DNA from: Devosia sp. ZB163
Lineage (GTDB): Bacteria; Pseudomonadota; Alphaproteobacteria; Rhizobiales; Devosiaceae
NCBI RefSeq assembly: GCF_028613635.1
Contig: NZ_JAQRMY010000003.1
Span: 756,787 to 820,786, forward strand
Reading direction: 5' to 3'
DNA length: 64,000 nt
In this document: in pieces, positions 1 through 10,186 of the stretch
Numbering within the stretch: position 1 is the first letter of the stretch
Layout: each line of letters starts with the position of its first letter
The notes under the pieces: model-generated
Told to the model about the DNA's origin: nothing
Database searches by the model: none
Seen by the model: the letters and a program-made list of their open reading frames with translations, nothing else
Program-made: the position numbers and the translations under genes

Positions 1-222
1 AAGACCCCGAACATCCTCGCCGACCCCGCCGGATATGCTGCTGAGCAGGATCGCCTTCGGAAAGCCTACGCCGAGGCGTACTCAGCCTTCTTCGCCGATC
101 ACCTTCCCGAAAATGGGGTTCCCTGCCGCTTCACAGTCCATCTGATCGATTTCCCGGACAAGGCGGCCTCGTACGAGTTCTATTCGACCGCGCTCCTTCA
201 ACGCGCATTGCAGAAGGGTTAG
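1..222 (+). CDS. C-terminal end of an unrecognised protein (partial)
   Basis: An open frame enters at base 1 and runs 73 codons to a TAG at 220-222. The visible part is soluble, with an Asp/Glu/Ala-rich helix-like stretch followed by a Phe/His/Leu-rich segment (FTVHLIDF). I recognise no family, and the start lies outside the window. Codon use looks like the neighbouring genes. The 119 bases to the next gene carry no obvious terminator. Confidence 0.6.
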   Translation, partial: KTPNILADPAGYAAEQDRLRKAYAEAYSAFFADHLPENGVPCRFTVHLIDFPDKAASYEFYSTALLQRALQKG

Positions 223-287
223 TTCTCACTAGTCCACGGGCGGCGAGGACATATTGCCGCTCCCACTGGCGGTGTGGATGGCCGTGA

Positions 288-944
<657 letters not shown>

Positions 945-952
945 TCACCGGA

Positions 953-983
953 GCGTCGAAGGGGCGCCGTTCTCCTTCGACGC
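953..983 (+). terminator. Stem-loop after the GST gene
   Basis: GCGTCGAAGG (953-962) pairs perfectly with CCTTCGACGC (974-983) across an 11-nt loop, 9 bases after the GST stop. There is no T-run, so it may be a weak terminator or an mRNA 3'-end stabiliser. Confidence 0.4.
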
Positions 984-1355
984 GCCGGCCTGTTCTGCTT
1001 CATTGCCAACGCCAAGAGCGCCTTCCCTTGCGAACGAGAGGGGCATTTGCAGCTTGTAGCCCGGTCGCATTGTCTGCCTGTCGCCTCACTATCACCACGA
1101 CCGGTCTTTAGCTCGGCGGCCGGCGATTTTGCGCGGGGGCGCGACATCGGAGGAGAGCGGTCTTGATTTTCGGCTGCATGTCCATAATTTTGCGTGGACG
1201 CATTGCCCGGCTGGGTGCTAATGCGCGTTTCAGGCGTCAGGAGGCGCCCAGGATGGAGAAGGCTTTTTACGTGATCCGACGACCGTGATGGTCGCTCGCC
1301 CGGCAGCGCTGATGCCGGCCACGTATGTCCTTGTCTCCAGTTCCTGGACCCATTC
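984..1355. other. Intergenic stretch without a supported gene
   Basis: About 370 bases between GST and the GNAT gene. Open frames here are short, biased and unlike known proteins on both strands. I see no tRNA fold, no clear repeat and no strong promoter. It probably holds the promoter for the GNAT-Nudix-cca run. Confidence 0.5.
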
Positions 1356-1916
1356 ATGACCGCGCCGTCTGTTTTCGTCGCTGCCGAGGCAGCGCCTCCG
1401 CAACCGGGCTCGCCCGATGTCCGGCTCGCCACTCCCGAAGATGACCAGTTCGTCGAAGCCCTGCAGGCCCTTGCGTTCGGGCCTGGGCGCTTTGCACGTA
1501 CGGCGTTCCGGGTGCGCGAGCGCTTCCCGATCGATCCGTCGCTGAGCCTCATCGCCGAAGTGAACGGCATCGCCTGCGGGTCGGTGTGGATGACGCCGAT
1601 CAGCGTGGGCGGTCTCGACGGGTACCTCCTGGGGCCGCTCGCGACGCATCCGAACTTCCGCAAGCGCGGCGCCGGCAAGCTGCTGGCGCGCGAAGTCACG
1701 CGTCTCGCGCTCGAGCGGGGGGAGGGCGGCTTCGTGCTGCTCGTCGGTGACCGCGACTATTATTGCCCGCTCGGCTGGGTGCCGACGGAACTGGGGGCGA
1801 TCGAGTTCCCCGGACCAGTCGACCCCGCGCGCGTGCTGGTCTATTCTGCCGATCCCACCATGGCCGCGCGGCTTTCGGGGCCGATCAAGGCATTCGGAGC
1901 GGGCAAGCGGTCATAA
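1356..1916 (+). CDS. GNAT family N-acetyltransferase (YhbS-like)
   Basis: 186 residues. The acetyl-CoA pyrophosphate loop (motif A) reads RKRGAGK (about 102-108), after the strand YLLGPLATHPNF. A second typical block, GDRDYYCPLGW (about 131-141), is the C-terminal GNAT strand-loop of the YhbS type. The first 20 residues are Ala/Pro-rich and low complexity. It is followed closely by the Nudix and cca genes, so it may be cotranscribed with them. The acceptor substrate is unknown. Confidence 0.88.
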   Translation: MTAPSVFVAAEAAPPQPGSPDVRLATPEDDQFVEALQALAFGPGRFARTAFRVRERFPIDPSLSLIAEVNGIACGSVWMTPISVGGLDGYLLGPLATHPNFRKRGAGKLLAREVTRLALERGEGGFVLLVGDRDYYCPLGWVPTELGAIEFPGPVDPARVLVYSADPTMAARLSGPIKAFGAGKRS

Positions 1917-1991
1917 ACGCTTCTGTTGGTCGCGCGATCGTGGCGGATTGGTCCGCAGCTTTTCCCGATCACGCTCCGAGAATGGTGTCCG

Positions 1992-2618
1992 GTGCAGGAC
2001 GAGGACGCGCTCATTACGAGAATCAGCAACCGGCTGCTGCGTGAACCGCAGCCGCTGGACGCTGGCGCAGCCATGCTGCCCGACTGGGCGCCGGAGATTC
2101 CGCACACGCGGCCGCCCGTGCCAGCAGCGGTGCTGATCGGGCTGATCCGGCGACCCGGGGGGCTGTCGATCCTCTACACCGAGCGCTCCCCCGACCTGCG
2201 CGCCCATTCCGGGCAGATCGCCTTTCCGGGCGGCAAGATCGACCCGACCGATCGCGATGCCGCCGACGCGGCGCTGCGCGAAGCGTGGGAAGAGGTGCAA
2301 CTGGAACGCAGGGATGCGCGGGTGCTCGGCTTCCTGCCGCTCTACTTCACCGGCACCAACTACCTGATCACGCCGGTGGTGGCACTGGTCGAACCGAGCG
2401 GGCCGTTCGTGCCCAATCCCGGGGAGGTGCGGTCGGTGTTCGAGGTGCCGCTCGACTACCTGATGACGCCCGGCAGCTACACGACGTTCCGCATCAAGCG
2501 GAACGGCAAGGAACACAACTCGTGGCAAATCCAGCACAGCGGGCTTGTCATCTGGGGCATAACAGCGAACCTAACGCGTCGCTTCCATGATCTGGCGCTG
2601 AGCCCGGAGACCGGTTGA
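1992..2618 (+). CDS. Nudix hydrolase, CoA-pyrophosphatase type
   Basis: 208 residues from a GTG start. The UPF0035 signature of CoA pyrophosphatases (about 60-81) reads ILYTERSPDLRAHSGQIAFP. It runs into the Nudix box, whose glycines (80-81), REAWEE core and following hydrophobic residue (about 97-104) are all present. These enzymes split CoA and its derivatives into 4'-phosphopantetheine and 3',5'-ADP. An in-frame TTG at 1926 would add 22 residues, but they do not resemble the family, so I prefer GTG 1992. The stop overlaps the TTG start of cca, which suggests translational coupling. Confidence 0.9.
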   Translation: MQDEDALITRISNRLLREPQPLDAGAAMLPDWAPEIPHTRPPVPAAVLIGLIRRPGGLSILYTERSPDLRAHSGQIAFPGGKIDPTDRDAADAALREAWEEVQLERRDARVLGFLPLYFTGTNYLITPVVALVEPSGPFVPNPGEVRSVFEVPLDYLMTPGSYTTFRIKRNGKEHNSWQIQHSGLVIWGITANLTRRFHDLALSPETG

Positions 2619-3811
2619 TCAAGCCACGTGACATCGAGAGCCGCCTCAAGCGCGCCGAGTGGCTGATGCGGCCGGAAACGCAGCGCATTCTTGCGCTTCT
2701 CGATGGCTCCTCGCACCGCACGCGAGCCGTGGGCGGGATCGTGCGCGACACGCTGCTCGATCGCCCGCGGGCGGCGGCCGATATCGACCTTGCCACCGAG
2801 CTCCGGCCGGAAGAGGTGAGCGAGAGGGCGAGGCGGGCAGGGCTCTCCGTCTATCCGACGGGAATCGAGCACGGGACGGTGACGCTCAAGCTCGATTCTG
2901 TGACGGCGGAGGTGACGACGCTGCGCGAGGATGTGGAAACGGATGGACGGCATGCCGTCGTCCGGTTCGGCACGGACTGGCGCCAGGACGCGCTCAGGCG
3001 CGACTTCACCATGAATGCGCTCTATGCCGGAATGAACGGCGTGCTGTTCGACCCCCTGCATGGGCTCGACGACTGCCTCAGCGGCCGGGTGCGGTTCATC
3101 GGCAAGCCGGCAGAACGGATCGCCGAGGACCGGCTGCGCGTCTATCGCTTCTTCCGCTTCTCGGCGAGCCACGGGAACGAACAGCTCGATCGCGAGGGGC
3201 TTGCCGCGTGCACGGTCGCGGCGGGGACGCTGGGGAGGCTGGCCGCCGAACGCGTGGGCGCGGAGATGCGACGGATGCTCGGGCTCGACCGCGTGGCCAA
3301 GACGTTGCGCGCCATGCGCGACGCAGCGGTCCTCGATCTGCCCGAGGTCGCGATCGACCATCTGCACAGCTATGAGCGACGGGTGCGAAAGCCGCAACTG
3401 ACGGCGCGCCTCGCCATCGTGAGCGCCGAGACCGGCATCGAGCCGTTGAGGGCGATGTGGCGGCTGTCGAACGACGAGGTGAAGTCGGCCGAGAGCGTCC
3501 TTGCGGCCGCCGGGCTCATCGGTGACTTCGCGCTAAACGAGGCGGCCTACCGGTATCCGGGGGCGCTGACGGATGGAATCGACGTCGCGGCCACGCTCTC
3601 GAACTGGAGCGAGGCCGGCAAGCTTGCCGTGGTGGAGCAATTGCAGCGGCTGGACGTGCCCAGGTTCCCGATCGGCGGCAACGACCTCGTCGGTATCGGC
3701 ATGAGCCCCGGCAAGGCGCTGGGGGCCGAGCTGCAGCGGCTCGAACGTGCCTGGATCGAGAGCGGCTTCGCCCTCGATCGCACGGCGCTGCTGGAGATGG
3801 CGCGGGGTTAG
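2615..3811 (+). CDS. cca: CCA tRNA nucleotidyltransferase (class II)
   Basis: 398 residues. This enzyme adds or repairs the 3'-CCA end of tRNAs. The head domain shows GG (40-41) with a following RD, then the metal-binding ADID pair (Asp56, Asp58), then RRDFTMNAL (about 128-136). The neck helix carries RIAEDRLRVYRFFRFSA, the bacterial class II signature. The TTG start overlaps the Nudix stop (TTGA), and the first residues (IESRLKRAEWLMRPETQ) align with alphaproteobacterial homologues, supporting that start. It ends head-to-head with the DUF1059 gene; the stop codons overlap by three bases. Confidence 0.95.
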   Translation: MIKPRDIESRLKRAEWLMRPETQRILALLDGSSHRTRAVGGIVRDTLLDRPRAAADIDLATELRPEEVSERARRAGLSVYPTGIEHGTVTLKLDSVTAEVTTLREDVETDGRHAVVRFGTDWRQDALRRDFTMNALYAGMNGVLFDPLHGLDDCLSGRVRFIGKPAERIAEDRLRVYRFFRFSASHGNEQLDREGLAACTVAAGTLGRLAAERVGAEMRRMLGLDRVAKTLRAMRDAAVLDLPEVAIDHLHSYERRVRKPQLTARLAIVSAETGIEPLRAMWRLSNDEVKSAESVLAAAGLIGDFALNEAAYRYPGALTDGIDVAATLSNWSEAGKLAVVEQLQRLDVPRFPIGGNDLVGIGMSPGKALGAELQRLERAWIESGFALDRTALLEMARG

Positions 3812-3996
3812 TTCAGGGCTTCGCCCTTCTCGTGCACCCGGGCCTTGATCTCCTCGATCATGTTGGGGCGGACGACTTCCTCTTCGTGCGCGGTGCGCAG
3901 GTGCTCGGCGGCACGCCGCACCACCTCCGCGCTCTCCTCGGCTTCGGTGTGCCAGGTGCAGCCCGGAACGAGAGTGCCACATTCGAAAGACTTCAT
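3808..3996 (-). CDS. DUF1059 family small protein
   Basis: 62 residues, starting MKSFECGTLVPGCTWHTEAE and ending in a charged helix. The spaced Cys6, Cys13 and His16, the 'EVVRRAAEHLRTAHE' helix and the length match the DUF1059 pattern. A strong Shine-Dalgarno (GAAGGAGG) sits just upstream of the ATG at 3996 and decides the start; a longer frame upstream has no such signal. The Cys/His arrangement could bind metal, but function is not known. Confidence 0.85.
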   Translation of the reverse strand: MKSFECGTLVPGCTWHTEAEESAEVVRRAAEHLRTAHEEEVVRPNMIEEIKARVHEKGEALN

Positions 3997-4149
3997 GACC
4001 AGCCTCCTTCGTTGGTGACAGGTGATGGGGCCACAACAATGCGGCGGTGACGCGGCAGGATTCGCCGTGGTTATGCTCCGGTGATTTACTGCAGAGAAAC
4101 GAAATAGAGGCAACATAGATGGGGATGATGCATGTAGTTCATTTTGCCC

Positions 4150-5313
4150 ATGAGCGTGAAATCGCACAACTCATCTGATGATGGTCCCTCGCGGCTCGTA
4201 TTCGTCTGCGATGTGGACTATCTCGAACATGCTCGGGAGCTATCGGCTCGGCTGGGCGCGCCGTTGCGCCTGATTGGCGAAATTGCGCCGGAATACCTGC
4301 AGAATGTCGATCACGTCGTCGTGGATGCCGATCTGCGCGACATGGAGTCGATCCAGATGCTCAAGCGTGCGCTGGACAGGGTGCCAGCGATCCGTGAGCG
4401 CACATATCTTGTCGACGGCGGCAACAGCGAGAGGCTGCTCAAGGTACAGGCCAATGCGCTGGGCGCTACAAGGCACATGCTGAGGCGCTTCGCACTGGCG
4501 GAACTGCAGCGCGAGTATTCGTTCGTGGGCCGCCGCCGCTCGCCGCGTGTCACCGGGTCCCTGCGCGGGGCGCCGGGCGGGGTTTCGATCATCAAGGCCG
4601 AGGAATCGCTCGAGGCCCTGTTCGAAGGGCTGCTGGGAGACAGCGCGATGTCGCTGCAGGGCGTTTCGCTAGCGGCAGCAGGCGTGCTCGCGAGCGTATC
4701 CGAAGTGGGCGCAGGGCAGTGGCTGGACACCGTGCGCAAGCACCACGAGGGGACGTTCCAGCACTGCCTGCTCGTCACCGGAGTGGCGGCCGGCTATGTG
4801 CGTGGCGCCAGGCTCAGCTCGGCGCAGGCCGGGGCGCTGATGAACGCGGCGCTGCTGCACGATATCGGCAAGGCGGCGATCCCGAGGCAGATTCTCGACA
4901 AGCCCGGAAAGCTCACGCCGGAGGAGTTCGAGGCGATCAAGCGGCACCCGGGCGCCGGCTACGAGTACCTGAGGAAGCACGGCAAGGTGTCGCCGGTGAT
5001 CATGGATGCGGTGCATCACCATCACGAGGCGCTCGACGGCAGCGGCTATCCGGACGGGCTCAAGGGCGAGCAGATCGCGCCACTGACGCGCATTCTCACG
5101 GTGTGCGACGTGTTCGCGGCGCTGGTCGAGGCCCGGGCTTACAAGACGGCGCGGACGCCGCAACAGGCGGTCGAGGTGCTGATCGACATGACGCTGACGA
5201 GCAAGGTGGACTATGAGCCGGTCCGGGTGCTTGCGGCCAGCTTCGGCATCGAGCTGCCCGCCAATGTCGGCGGGTTGGTCAAGCAGGTTGCGGGCGTCAA
5301 GCCGCTGGGGTGA
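4150..5313 (+). CDS. HD-GYP domain cyclic-di-GMP phosphodiesterase
   Basis: 387 residues. The first ~130 resemble a degenerate receiver-type domain (FVCDVDY, then VVVDADLRD). The C-terminal half is an HD-GYP domain: HD with IGK (about 237-241), HHHHEALDGSGYP (about 289-301), then a helix with DVFAAL. All diagnostic residues are present, so it should hydrolyse c-di-GMP. ATG 4150 is chosen over a TTG two codons upstream; neither has a good ribosome site. It is convergent with the secreted protein gene that follows. The PAS-GGDEF gene at 13.3 kb is a possible partner in signalling. Confidence 0.92.
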   Translation: MSVKSHNSSDDGPSRLVFVCDVDYLEHARELSARLGAPLRLIGEIAPEYLQNVDHVVVDADLRDMESIQMLKRALDRVPAIRERTYLVDGGNSERLLKVQANALGATRHMLRRFALAELQREYSFVGRRRSPRVTGSLRGAPGGVSIIKAEESLEALFEGLLGDSAMSLQGVSLAAAGVLASVSEVGAGQWLDTVRKHHEGTFQHCLLVTGVAAGYVRGARLSSAQAGALMNAALLHDIGKAAIPRQILDKPGKLTPEEFEAIKRHPGAGYEYLRKHGKVSPVIMDAVHHHHEALDGSGYPDGLKGEQIAPLTRILTVCDVFAALVEARAYKTARTPQQAVEVLIDMTLTSKVDYEPVRVLAASFGIELPANVGGLVKQVAGVKPLG

Positions 5314-5336
5314 TCGGTCGGTCGGGCGAGGCTCTC

Positions 5337-6803
5337 TCAGTCTGGCAGGAACAAAGATGGGTGCGACCGCCTGATGACGCCAACCCTTGGCGCTTTTGCG
5401 ATCAGCAGCGGGTTCGACGCCGCCGGTATGTCCAGGGAGAACGCCACCGCAAGCAGCATCATCGCCGTGTCGTAGTCCCACTTTGCGATGTAGAGATCGG
5501 CGAGGTCGGTCCAGTACCACGGATTGTAGGGATAGGCCTCGATGCTCCGCACCATCAGCGGCAACGGATCGGACGGCAGGCCGGCAGAGGCGGCCCCTTC
5601 CTGGAACTCGCCGCCGAACTTCACTAGCGCCAGAGCAAATGTCTGCCCCAGCACCGGATCATCAGCAATGTCCGAGCGCTGGGCGGTCATCATAGCTGCC
5701 ATCGCCATCACCTGATCGCCCGACTGTTCTGCCCTGGCGATCGCCAGCGCCCCACCTACTGCGGGCTCAATCTCGGCGAAGGCAATCAGGTTGGCGGAGA
5801 GCACGCAGGCGGGGGTCTTGTTTTCAGCCGAGCATGCCTGGAGAAGCTCGGGGAACATGGCTGAGGTCGGAAGGAGCGCAAGTACGGCGCTGCTGCCGTT
5901 GCCCTCCTGTGCCATCGCATACAGGCGCCGCCCCCAACTCTCGCTTGTCGGTACGCCGCCATCCGCAGTGCCCGCAACGGCCGCCTGCGCCGTCAGGGCG
6001 AGTTCAGGAGTGGTCGTCGCCGCGAGCCGGTCCGCCGATGTGTTTCTGAGGTCGGCCGTCAGCGGATAGGGCGCGGCGCTGGGGCCGGCGGCCTCCAAGG
6101 TCAGGGTTTCGGTCACCGACCCTCCCACCTGTTCATAAAACACCTGCAACTGGCGGGGTGCCGATGTCATACCTCCGAACTCTGCGGAAAGCGCAGGATG
6201 AAGCGGTAACGTGGCCACCAGCGTCGGCCAAAGTGCGGCGGGGACAGCGCCGCCCTCGCCGAGCTGGATAGTGCCAATCGTGCGCCCGTTGCAGGTTGCG
6301 GTTATCGAGGTCTTGTCGCGGTCAATAGTGACATTGCCACGGAAGCCGTCGCCCTCGGGCAATCTCGAACGCAATTCGGTTTCCGAATCGCAGACGTCAC
6401 CAACACCGACCGTATCGAGCAAGCGTTGCATGCCCTTGCGGTTGACGATCTCGGCCGCGAGAAACGCCGCGTTGCCGACCTTGTTACCGGAGCTGAAGGT
6501 GCCCCGGGTGGTATCGATGAAGAACCAGCTCAGCAATCGGTAGTCGTGCAGAGTGGTGCGGCTGCCATCGCTGTAGAGTGCCCAATCATTGGCAACATCA
6601 ATCACGACAGTGGCGACCTGATCGGCCTCGTCATTGTTCTTGGTGGTTCGCCGAAAGGTCAGTCGGTGCGTTGCGGCCTCGGGGGTGCTGCGTTGAAGCG
6701 CAAGTTCCTGCGGCGTCGCAAACGGATTGAGAAAGGGGATCTCTGCCGACCGTACAGACGTTGCCGAAAACATCATCGCTACGAGGAATGTCAGCTTCCA
6801 CAT
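5337..6803 (-). CDS. Secreted hypothetical protein with C-terminal repeat-like helices
   Basis: 488 residues with a clear signal peptide (MWKLTFLVAMMFSATSVRSA, cleavage near residue 20), so periplasmic or exported. The first half holds beta-rich segments with Cys pairs (VGVGDVCDSE, TATCNGR). The second half (from about 280) is alanine-rich and helical, like TPR/Sel1 repeats, ending 'YPYNPWYWTDLADLYIAKWD'. I do not recognise the family. It stands alone, convergent with the HD-GYP gene. Confidence 0.75.
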   Translation of the reverse strand: MWKLTFLVAMMFSATSVRSAEIPFLNPFATPQELALQRSTPEAATHRLTFRRTTKNNDEADQVATVVIDVANDWALYSDGSRTTLHDYRLLSWFFIDTTRGTFSSGNKVGNAAFLAAEIVNRKGMQRLLDTVGVGDVCDSETELRSRLPEGDGFRGNVTIDRDKTSITATCNGRTIGTIQLGEGGAVPAALWPTLVATLPLHPALSAEFGGMTSAPRQLQVFYEQVGGSVTETLTLEAAGPSAAPYPLTADLRNTSADRLAATTTPELALTAQAAVAGTADGGVPTSESWGRRLYAMAQEGNGSSAVLALLPTSAMFPELLQACSAENKTPACVLSANLIAFAEIEPAVGGALAIARAEQSGDQVMAMAAMMTAQRSDIADDPVLGQTFALALVKFGGEFQEGAASAGLPSDPLPLMVRSIEAYPYNPWYWTDLADLYIAKWDYDTAMMLLAVAFSLDIPAASNPLLIAKAPRVGVIRRSHPSLFLPD

Positions 6804-6870
6804 GTGATCACCGCTCCATCGGATCGGCGAAGACTACACTGGCGCCGGAGGATACTGCCAGCGAGAGCTT

Positions 6871-8040
6871 TTACTCATCGTCGAATACGCCAATTGGGCT
6901 GAGGCCGCGGATGCCGGTGCCTTCCTCCGTGCGGATGACTTCGCGGGGGGCGACCCCGCTTTCCTCGGCGATGGCGTCGGCGAGGGGCTGGGAGTGGGTG
7001 ACGACCCAGACCTGGGCGCGGCCGGCGGCCTTGACGATGGTCTGGGCGAGCGCGGGCAGAAGGTTGGGGTGGAGGCTGGTTTCGGGCTCGTTGAGGGCGA
7101 CGAAGGGCGGCAGGCGGTAGGAGAGCAGGGCGCCCATCAGGGCGAGGAACTGCAGCGTGCCGTCGGAGAGTTCGTGGGCCCAGAAGGTGCGCTTGGGCGT
7201 CTCGGGGAAGATCAGGCCGAAGGTGGCGAACTCGCCGGGCTCGGGCACGACCAGTTCGGTGCCGGGGAAGGCGAGATCGATCGCAGCGTCGAGGTCCACG
7301 GTCTCATGCCGGATATGGCGGAGGGTGGCGAACACCGCCGCAAGGTTCGATCCGTCGGAGGCGAGGATGGGCGAGGTGATGGCGCGGGAGGGCCGGCGCA
7401 GCGGCGAGTCCGTATCGGTGCGAAAGCCGTGGAAGAAGCGCCAGTTGCCGAGTTCCTGGCGGACGGTGGCGATCTCGGGGTAGCCGCCGCGGAGCGTCGA
7501 GAGCGCGGTTTCGCTGGCCAGGGCGCGTTCTTCGACGATCTCGCGCTCGCCCTGGGCGCCGCGGGCCCAGATGGCTGGGCCAGTGCGCTCGAGCAGGCGG
7601 ACGTCGCGCTTGCCGGAGCGGATGTCTAGGAACTCGGACTTGATTTGGGCTTCGCCGGAGAAGGCGGCGTCGTACGGGCTGGGGAAGCCGAGCTCGATGC
7701 CGTAGGTCGGGGCGAAGTCGTCGATCTCGAGGCGCGCCTCGAGGGTTAGGCGGGAGCCGCCCTCGCTCTTGCGGTAGCCGTCGGTCCGGTAGCGCGCGTC
7801 GAAGCGGCCGTCGTCGGTGAGGTTGCGGCCGCCGGCCCAGAAGATGGAGGCGAGCCCACCCTCGCGGGCGATCTCATCGGCAAGCCTGCCGAGGGCGGCG
7901 GCGTGGAGCAGTTCGATCGAGCGGTAGAGGTTGGTCTTGCCCACGCCATTGCCACCGATCAGCACGGTGAGCTGGCGGAGCGGCATGCGGAGCCTGCGGA
8001 CCGACCGAAACCCCTTGATCTCGATGTCGGTCAGCGTCAT
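6871..8040 (-). CDS. AAA family ATPase (SMC/RecF-like, COG4637 type)
   Basis: 389 residues. Starts MTLTDIEIKGFRSVRRL, the standard N-terminal strand of RecF/SMC-type ATPases, with Walker A GGNGVGKT (29-36). An ABC-like signature LSDGTLQFLAL precedes the Walker B region FVALNEPETSLHP, where Asn stands in place of the usual Asp. A late VWVVTHSQPLADAI is the H-loop. The family is widespread and mostly uncharacterised. It lies 36 bases downstream of hemF on the same strand and may be cotranscribed with it. Confidence 0.88.
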   Translation of the reverse strand: MTLTDIEIKGFRSVRRLRMPLRQLTVLIGGNGVGKTNLYRSIELLHAAALGRLADEIAREGGLASIFWAGGRNLTDDGRFDARYRTDGYRKSEGGSRLTLEARLEIDDFAPTYGIELGFPSPYDAAFSGEAQIKSEFLDIRSGKRDVRLLERTGPAIWARGAQGEREIVEERALASETALSTLRGGYPEIATVRQELGNWRFFHGFRTDTDSPLRRPSRAITSPILASDGSNLAAVFATLRHIRHETVDLDAAIDLAFPGTELVVPEPGEFATFGLIFPETPKRTFWAHELSDGTLQFLALMGALLSYRLPPFVALNEPETSLHPNLLPALAQTIVKAAGRAQVWVVTHSQPLADAIAEESGVAPREVIRTEEGTGIRGLSPIGVFDDE

Positions 8041-8076
8041 GCGACCCCCACGGTCCCCTGGTCGTCGCGCCCGGTC

Positions 8077-8955
8077 CTACGGCCACTTCACCTCGGGTGG
8101 CATGGAGGAGAGGATAGAGGTGACGTTGCCGCCGGTTTTCAAGCCGAAAGTGGTGCCGCGGTCGTAGAGCAGGTTGAACTCGACGTAGCGGCCGCGGCGG
8201 ATGAGCTGCTCTTCGCGGTCGGCCTCGGTCCAGGGCGTCTCGAAGTTGCGGCGGACGAGCCAGGGGTAGACATCGAGGAAGGCGCGGCCGACGTCCTGGG
8301 TGAAGGCGAAGTCGGCGTCCCAGTCCCCGGAGTTGTGGTTGTCGTAGAAGATGCCGCCGATGCCGCGGTGCTCCTTGCGGTGGGGCAGGTAGAAGTAGTC
8401 GTCGCACCATTTCCTGTAGCGCGGGTAGTCGGCGCCGTGGGCCTCGCAGGCGGCCTGGTAAGCGGCGTGGAAATCGACCGAGTCGGGGTCTTGCTGGGTG
8501 CGGCGCCGATCGAGGACCGGGGTGAGGTCGCCGCCGCCGCCGAACCACCACTTGCCGGTGACGATCATGCGCGTGTTCATGTGCGCCGCCGGAACATGGG
8601 GGTTCCAGGGGTGGATGATGACGGAGACGCCGGCGCTCCAGAACTCGGCGCCGGCTTCGGTGTGCGGCATCTGCCGGGCGAAATCCTCGGAGAAATGGCC
8701 GTGGACGGTAGAGATGTGGACGCCGGCCTTCTCGAAGACGCGGCCGTGCAGCATGCCCATTTCGCCGCCGCCACCCGCGTCGCGGTGCCACGGCGTGATC
8801 TCGAACTTGCCGGCGGGGCGATCGGCGTGCGGACCCTGGACATCGGCCTCGACGGCTTCGAGCGCGGCGCAGAGCTGGTCGCGGAAGCTGCGGAACCAGC
8901 CGGTGGCGCGCTCCTTGCGTGCGTCCATCTCGGCGGCGGTGCTGGTCTCGGTCAT
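8077..8955 (-). CDS. hemF: Oxygen-dependent coproporphyrinogen III oxidase
   Basis: 292 residues, family length. Converts coproporphyrinogen III to protoporphyrinogen IX in haem synthesis, using O2. Typical blocks are present: [49 protein letters not shown], the PYF-like DDYFYLPHR, and [18 protein letters not shown] near the end. It overlaps the upstream trmL by 4 bp (ATGA), so the two are probably one transcript. The bc1 genes beside it, which need haem, are divergently transcribed. Confidence 0.96.
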   Translation of the reverse strand: MTETSTAAEMDARKERATGWFRSFRDQLCAALEAVEADVQGPHADRPAGKFEITPWHRDAGGGGEMGMLHGRVFEKAGVHISTVHGHFSEDFARQMPHTEAGAEFWSAGVSVIIHPWNPHVPAAHMNTRMIVTGKWWFGGGGDLTPVLDRRRTQQDPDSVDFHAAYQAACEAHGADYPRYRKWCDDYFYLPHRKEHRGIGGIFYDNHNSGDWDADFAFTQDVGRAFLDVYPWLVRRNFETPWTEADREEQLIRRGRYVEFNLLYDRGTTFGLKTGGNVTSILSSMPPEVKWP

Positions 8956-9422
8956 CTCAGTCCTTCAAATCCATTGGTCTGGCGCAGGGCCTCTCCCAGT
9001 ACCAGCGTTGCGGCGACGGCTACATTGATCGAGCGCAAACCCTCCCGCATCGGGATGCGAATCCTGAGGTCGGCCGCCGCGGCGACATGGTCCGGCACGC
9101 CGGCGCTCTCGCGGCCTACCATGAGAATGTCGCCGGCGGCGTAATGCGTGCCATATGCGGTCTGGCTCGCCCTGGTGGTGAGGAGCACGAGGCGACGGCC
9201 GGTTTCGGCCCGCCAGCGCTCGAAGGCGGCGTAGTCGTCGTGCTCCGTGTACTCGGCGTGGGCGAGGTAGTCGAGGGCCCCGCGCTTCAGCGTTTTGTCG
9301 GAGAAGGCGAAGCCCGTGGGGTGGATGACGTGGATGCGGACGCCCAGGCAGGCACCGAGCCGGAGCAGGGTGCCGGTGTTCTGGGCAATGTCGGGCTGAT
9401 AGAGGGCGAGATCGATTGCCAT
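8952..9422 (-). CDS. trmL: tRNA (cytidine(34)-2'-O)-methyltransferase
   Basis: 156 residues, a small SPOUT methyltransferase. It starts [20 protein letters not shown], the family's N-terminal motif (PxIxxNTG), and ends with the trefoil-knot motifs [12 protein letters not shown] and [17 protein letters not shown]. These enzymes methylate the wobble nucleotide of tRNA-Leu. The stop overlaps the start of hemF by 4 bp. Confidence 0.93.
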   Translation of the reverse strand: MAIDLALYQPDIAQNTGTLLRLGACLGVRIHVIHPTGFAFSDKTLKRGALDYLAHAEYTEHDDYAAFERWRAETGRRLVLLTTRASQTAYGTHYAAGDILMVGRESAGVPDHVAAAADLRIRIPMREGLRSINVAVAATLVLGEALRQTNGFEGLR

Positions 9423-9437
9423 TAAACCTGACTTGTT

Positions 9438-9466
9438 TTGTTATCTTTTCTGGCGGTTGCTATAGT
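9438..9466 (+). promoter_or_regulatory. Predicted sigma-70-type promoter of petABC
   Basis: TTGTTA (9438-9443), a 17-base spacer and TATAGT (9461-9466) give a good -35/-10 pair, about 168 bases before the petA start. This leaves a long untranslated leader. Read by eye; no transcript start is known. Confidence 0.5.
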
Positions 9467-9633
9467 GTCGCAGCGGTTGAAAGTCACCTTTCCCACGGCT
9501 GGACAAGGCGTATCCATAGTGTCAAAAGAACGCCCAAATCACGCGCCCTTGAGGGCGGGGTGGGCTATGGCTGCAGGTCAGCCGCCGGCCGGCACCGAGG
9601 CGGTGATAAACGCACAATAGACGGAAGCTTACC

Positions 9634-10176
9634 TTGGCGACGCAATCCAATCTGGCACATCAGGATGCCCCTCAACCGGGACGGCGCGACTTTCTGTACA
9701 TCGCCGCCGGCGCCGTGGGCGCCGTTGGCGTAGCAGGGGTCACCTGGCCGCTGATCAACCAGCTCAATCCAGATGCTTCGGTCCTGGCGCTTGCCAGCAT
9801 CGAGTTCGACCTGTCGGGCATCGAGGAAGGGCAGTCGGTCACGATCAAGTGGCGCGGACTTCCGGTGTTCGTGCGTCATCGCACCGCCGCCGAGATCGCC
9901 GAGGCCCAGGCCGTACCGCTGAGCGACCTCAAGGATCCCGAGACGGACGAGCAGCGCACCAAGCCGGGCCACGAGCAGTGGCTCATCATGATTGCGAACT
10001 GCACGCACCTCGGTTGCGTGCCGGTGGGTGAATCCGGCGACTTCGATGGCTGGTTCTGCCCGTGCCATGGCTCGCACTACGACTCGGCCGGCCGCATCCG
10101 CAAGGGTCCGGCGCCCAAGAACCTGGTGCTGCCGCCCTATGAGTTCGTCTCCGATACTCTCGTGAAGATCGGCTAA
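9634..10176 (+). CDS. petA: Ubiquinol-cytochrome c reductase, Rieske iron-sulfur subunit
   Basis: 180 residues. The N-terminus carries a twin-arginine motif (GRRDFLY, about 16-22) followed by one membrane helix, the usual Tat-dependent anchor of Rieske proteins. The 2Fe-2S site is complete: CTHLGC (Cys123, His125, Cys128) and CPCHGSHYD (Cys142, Cys144, His145). The start is TTG at 9634. First gene of petABC; it passes electrons from quinol to cytochrome c1 on the periplasmic side. Confidence 0.97.
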   Translation: MATQSNLAHQDAPQPGRRDFLYIAAGAVGAVGVAGVTWPLINQLNPDASVLALASIEFDLSGIEEGQSVTIKWRGLPVFVRHRTAAEIAEAQAVPLSDLKDPETDEQRTKPGHEQWLIMIANCTHLGCVPVGESGDFDGWFCPCHGSHYDSAGRIRKGPAPKNLVLPPYEFVSDTLVKIG

Positions 10177-10186
10177 GGGGGCAAAG

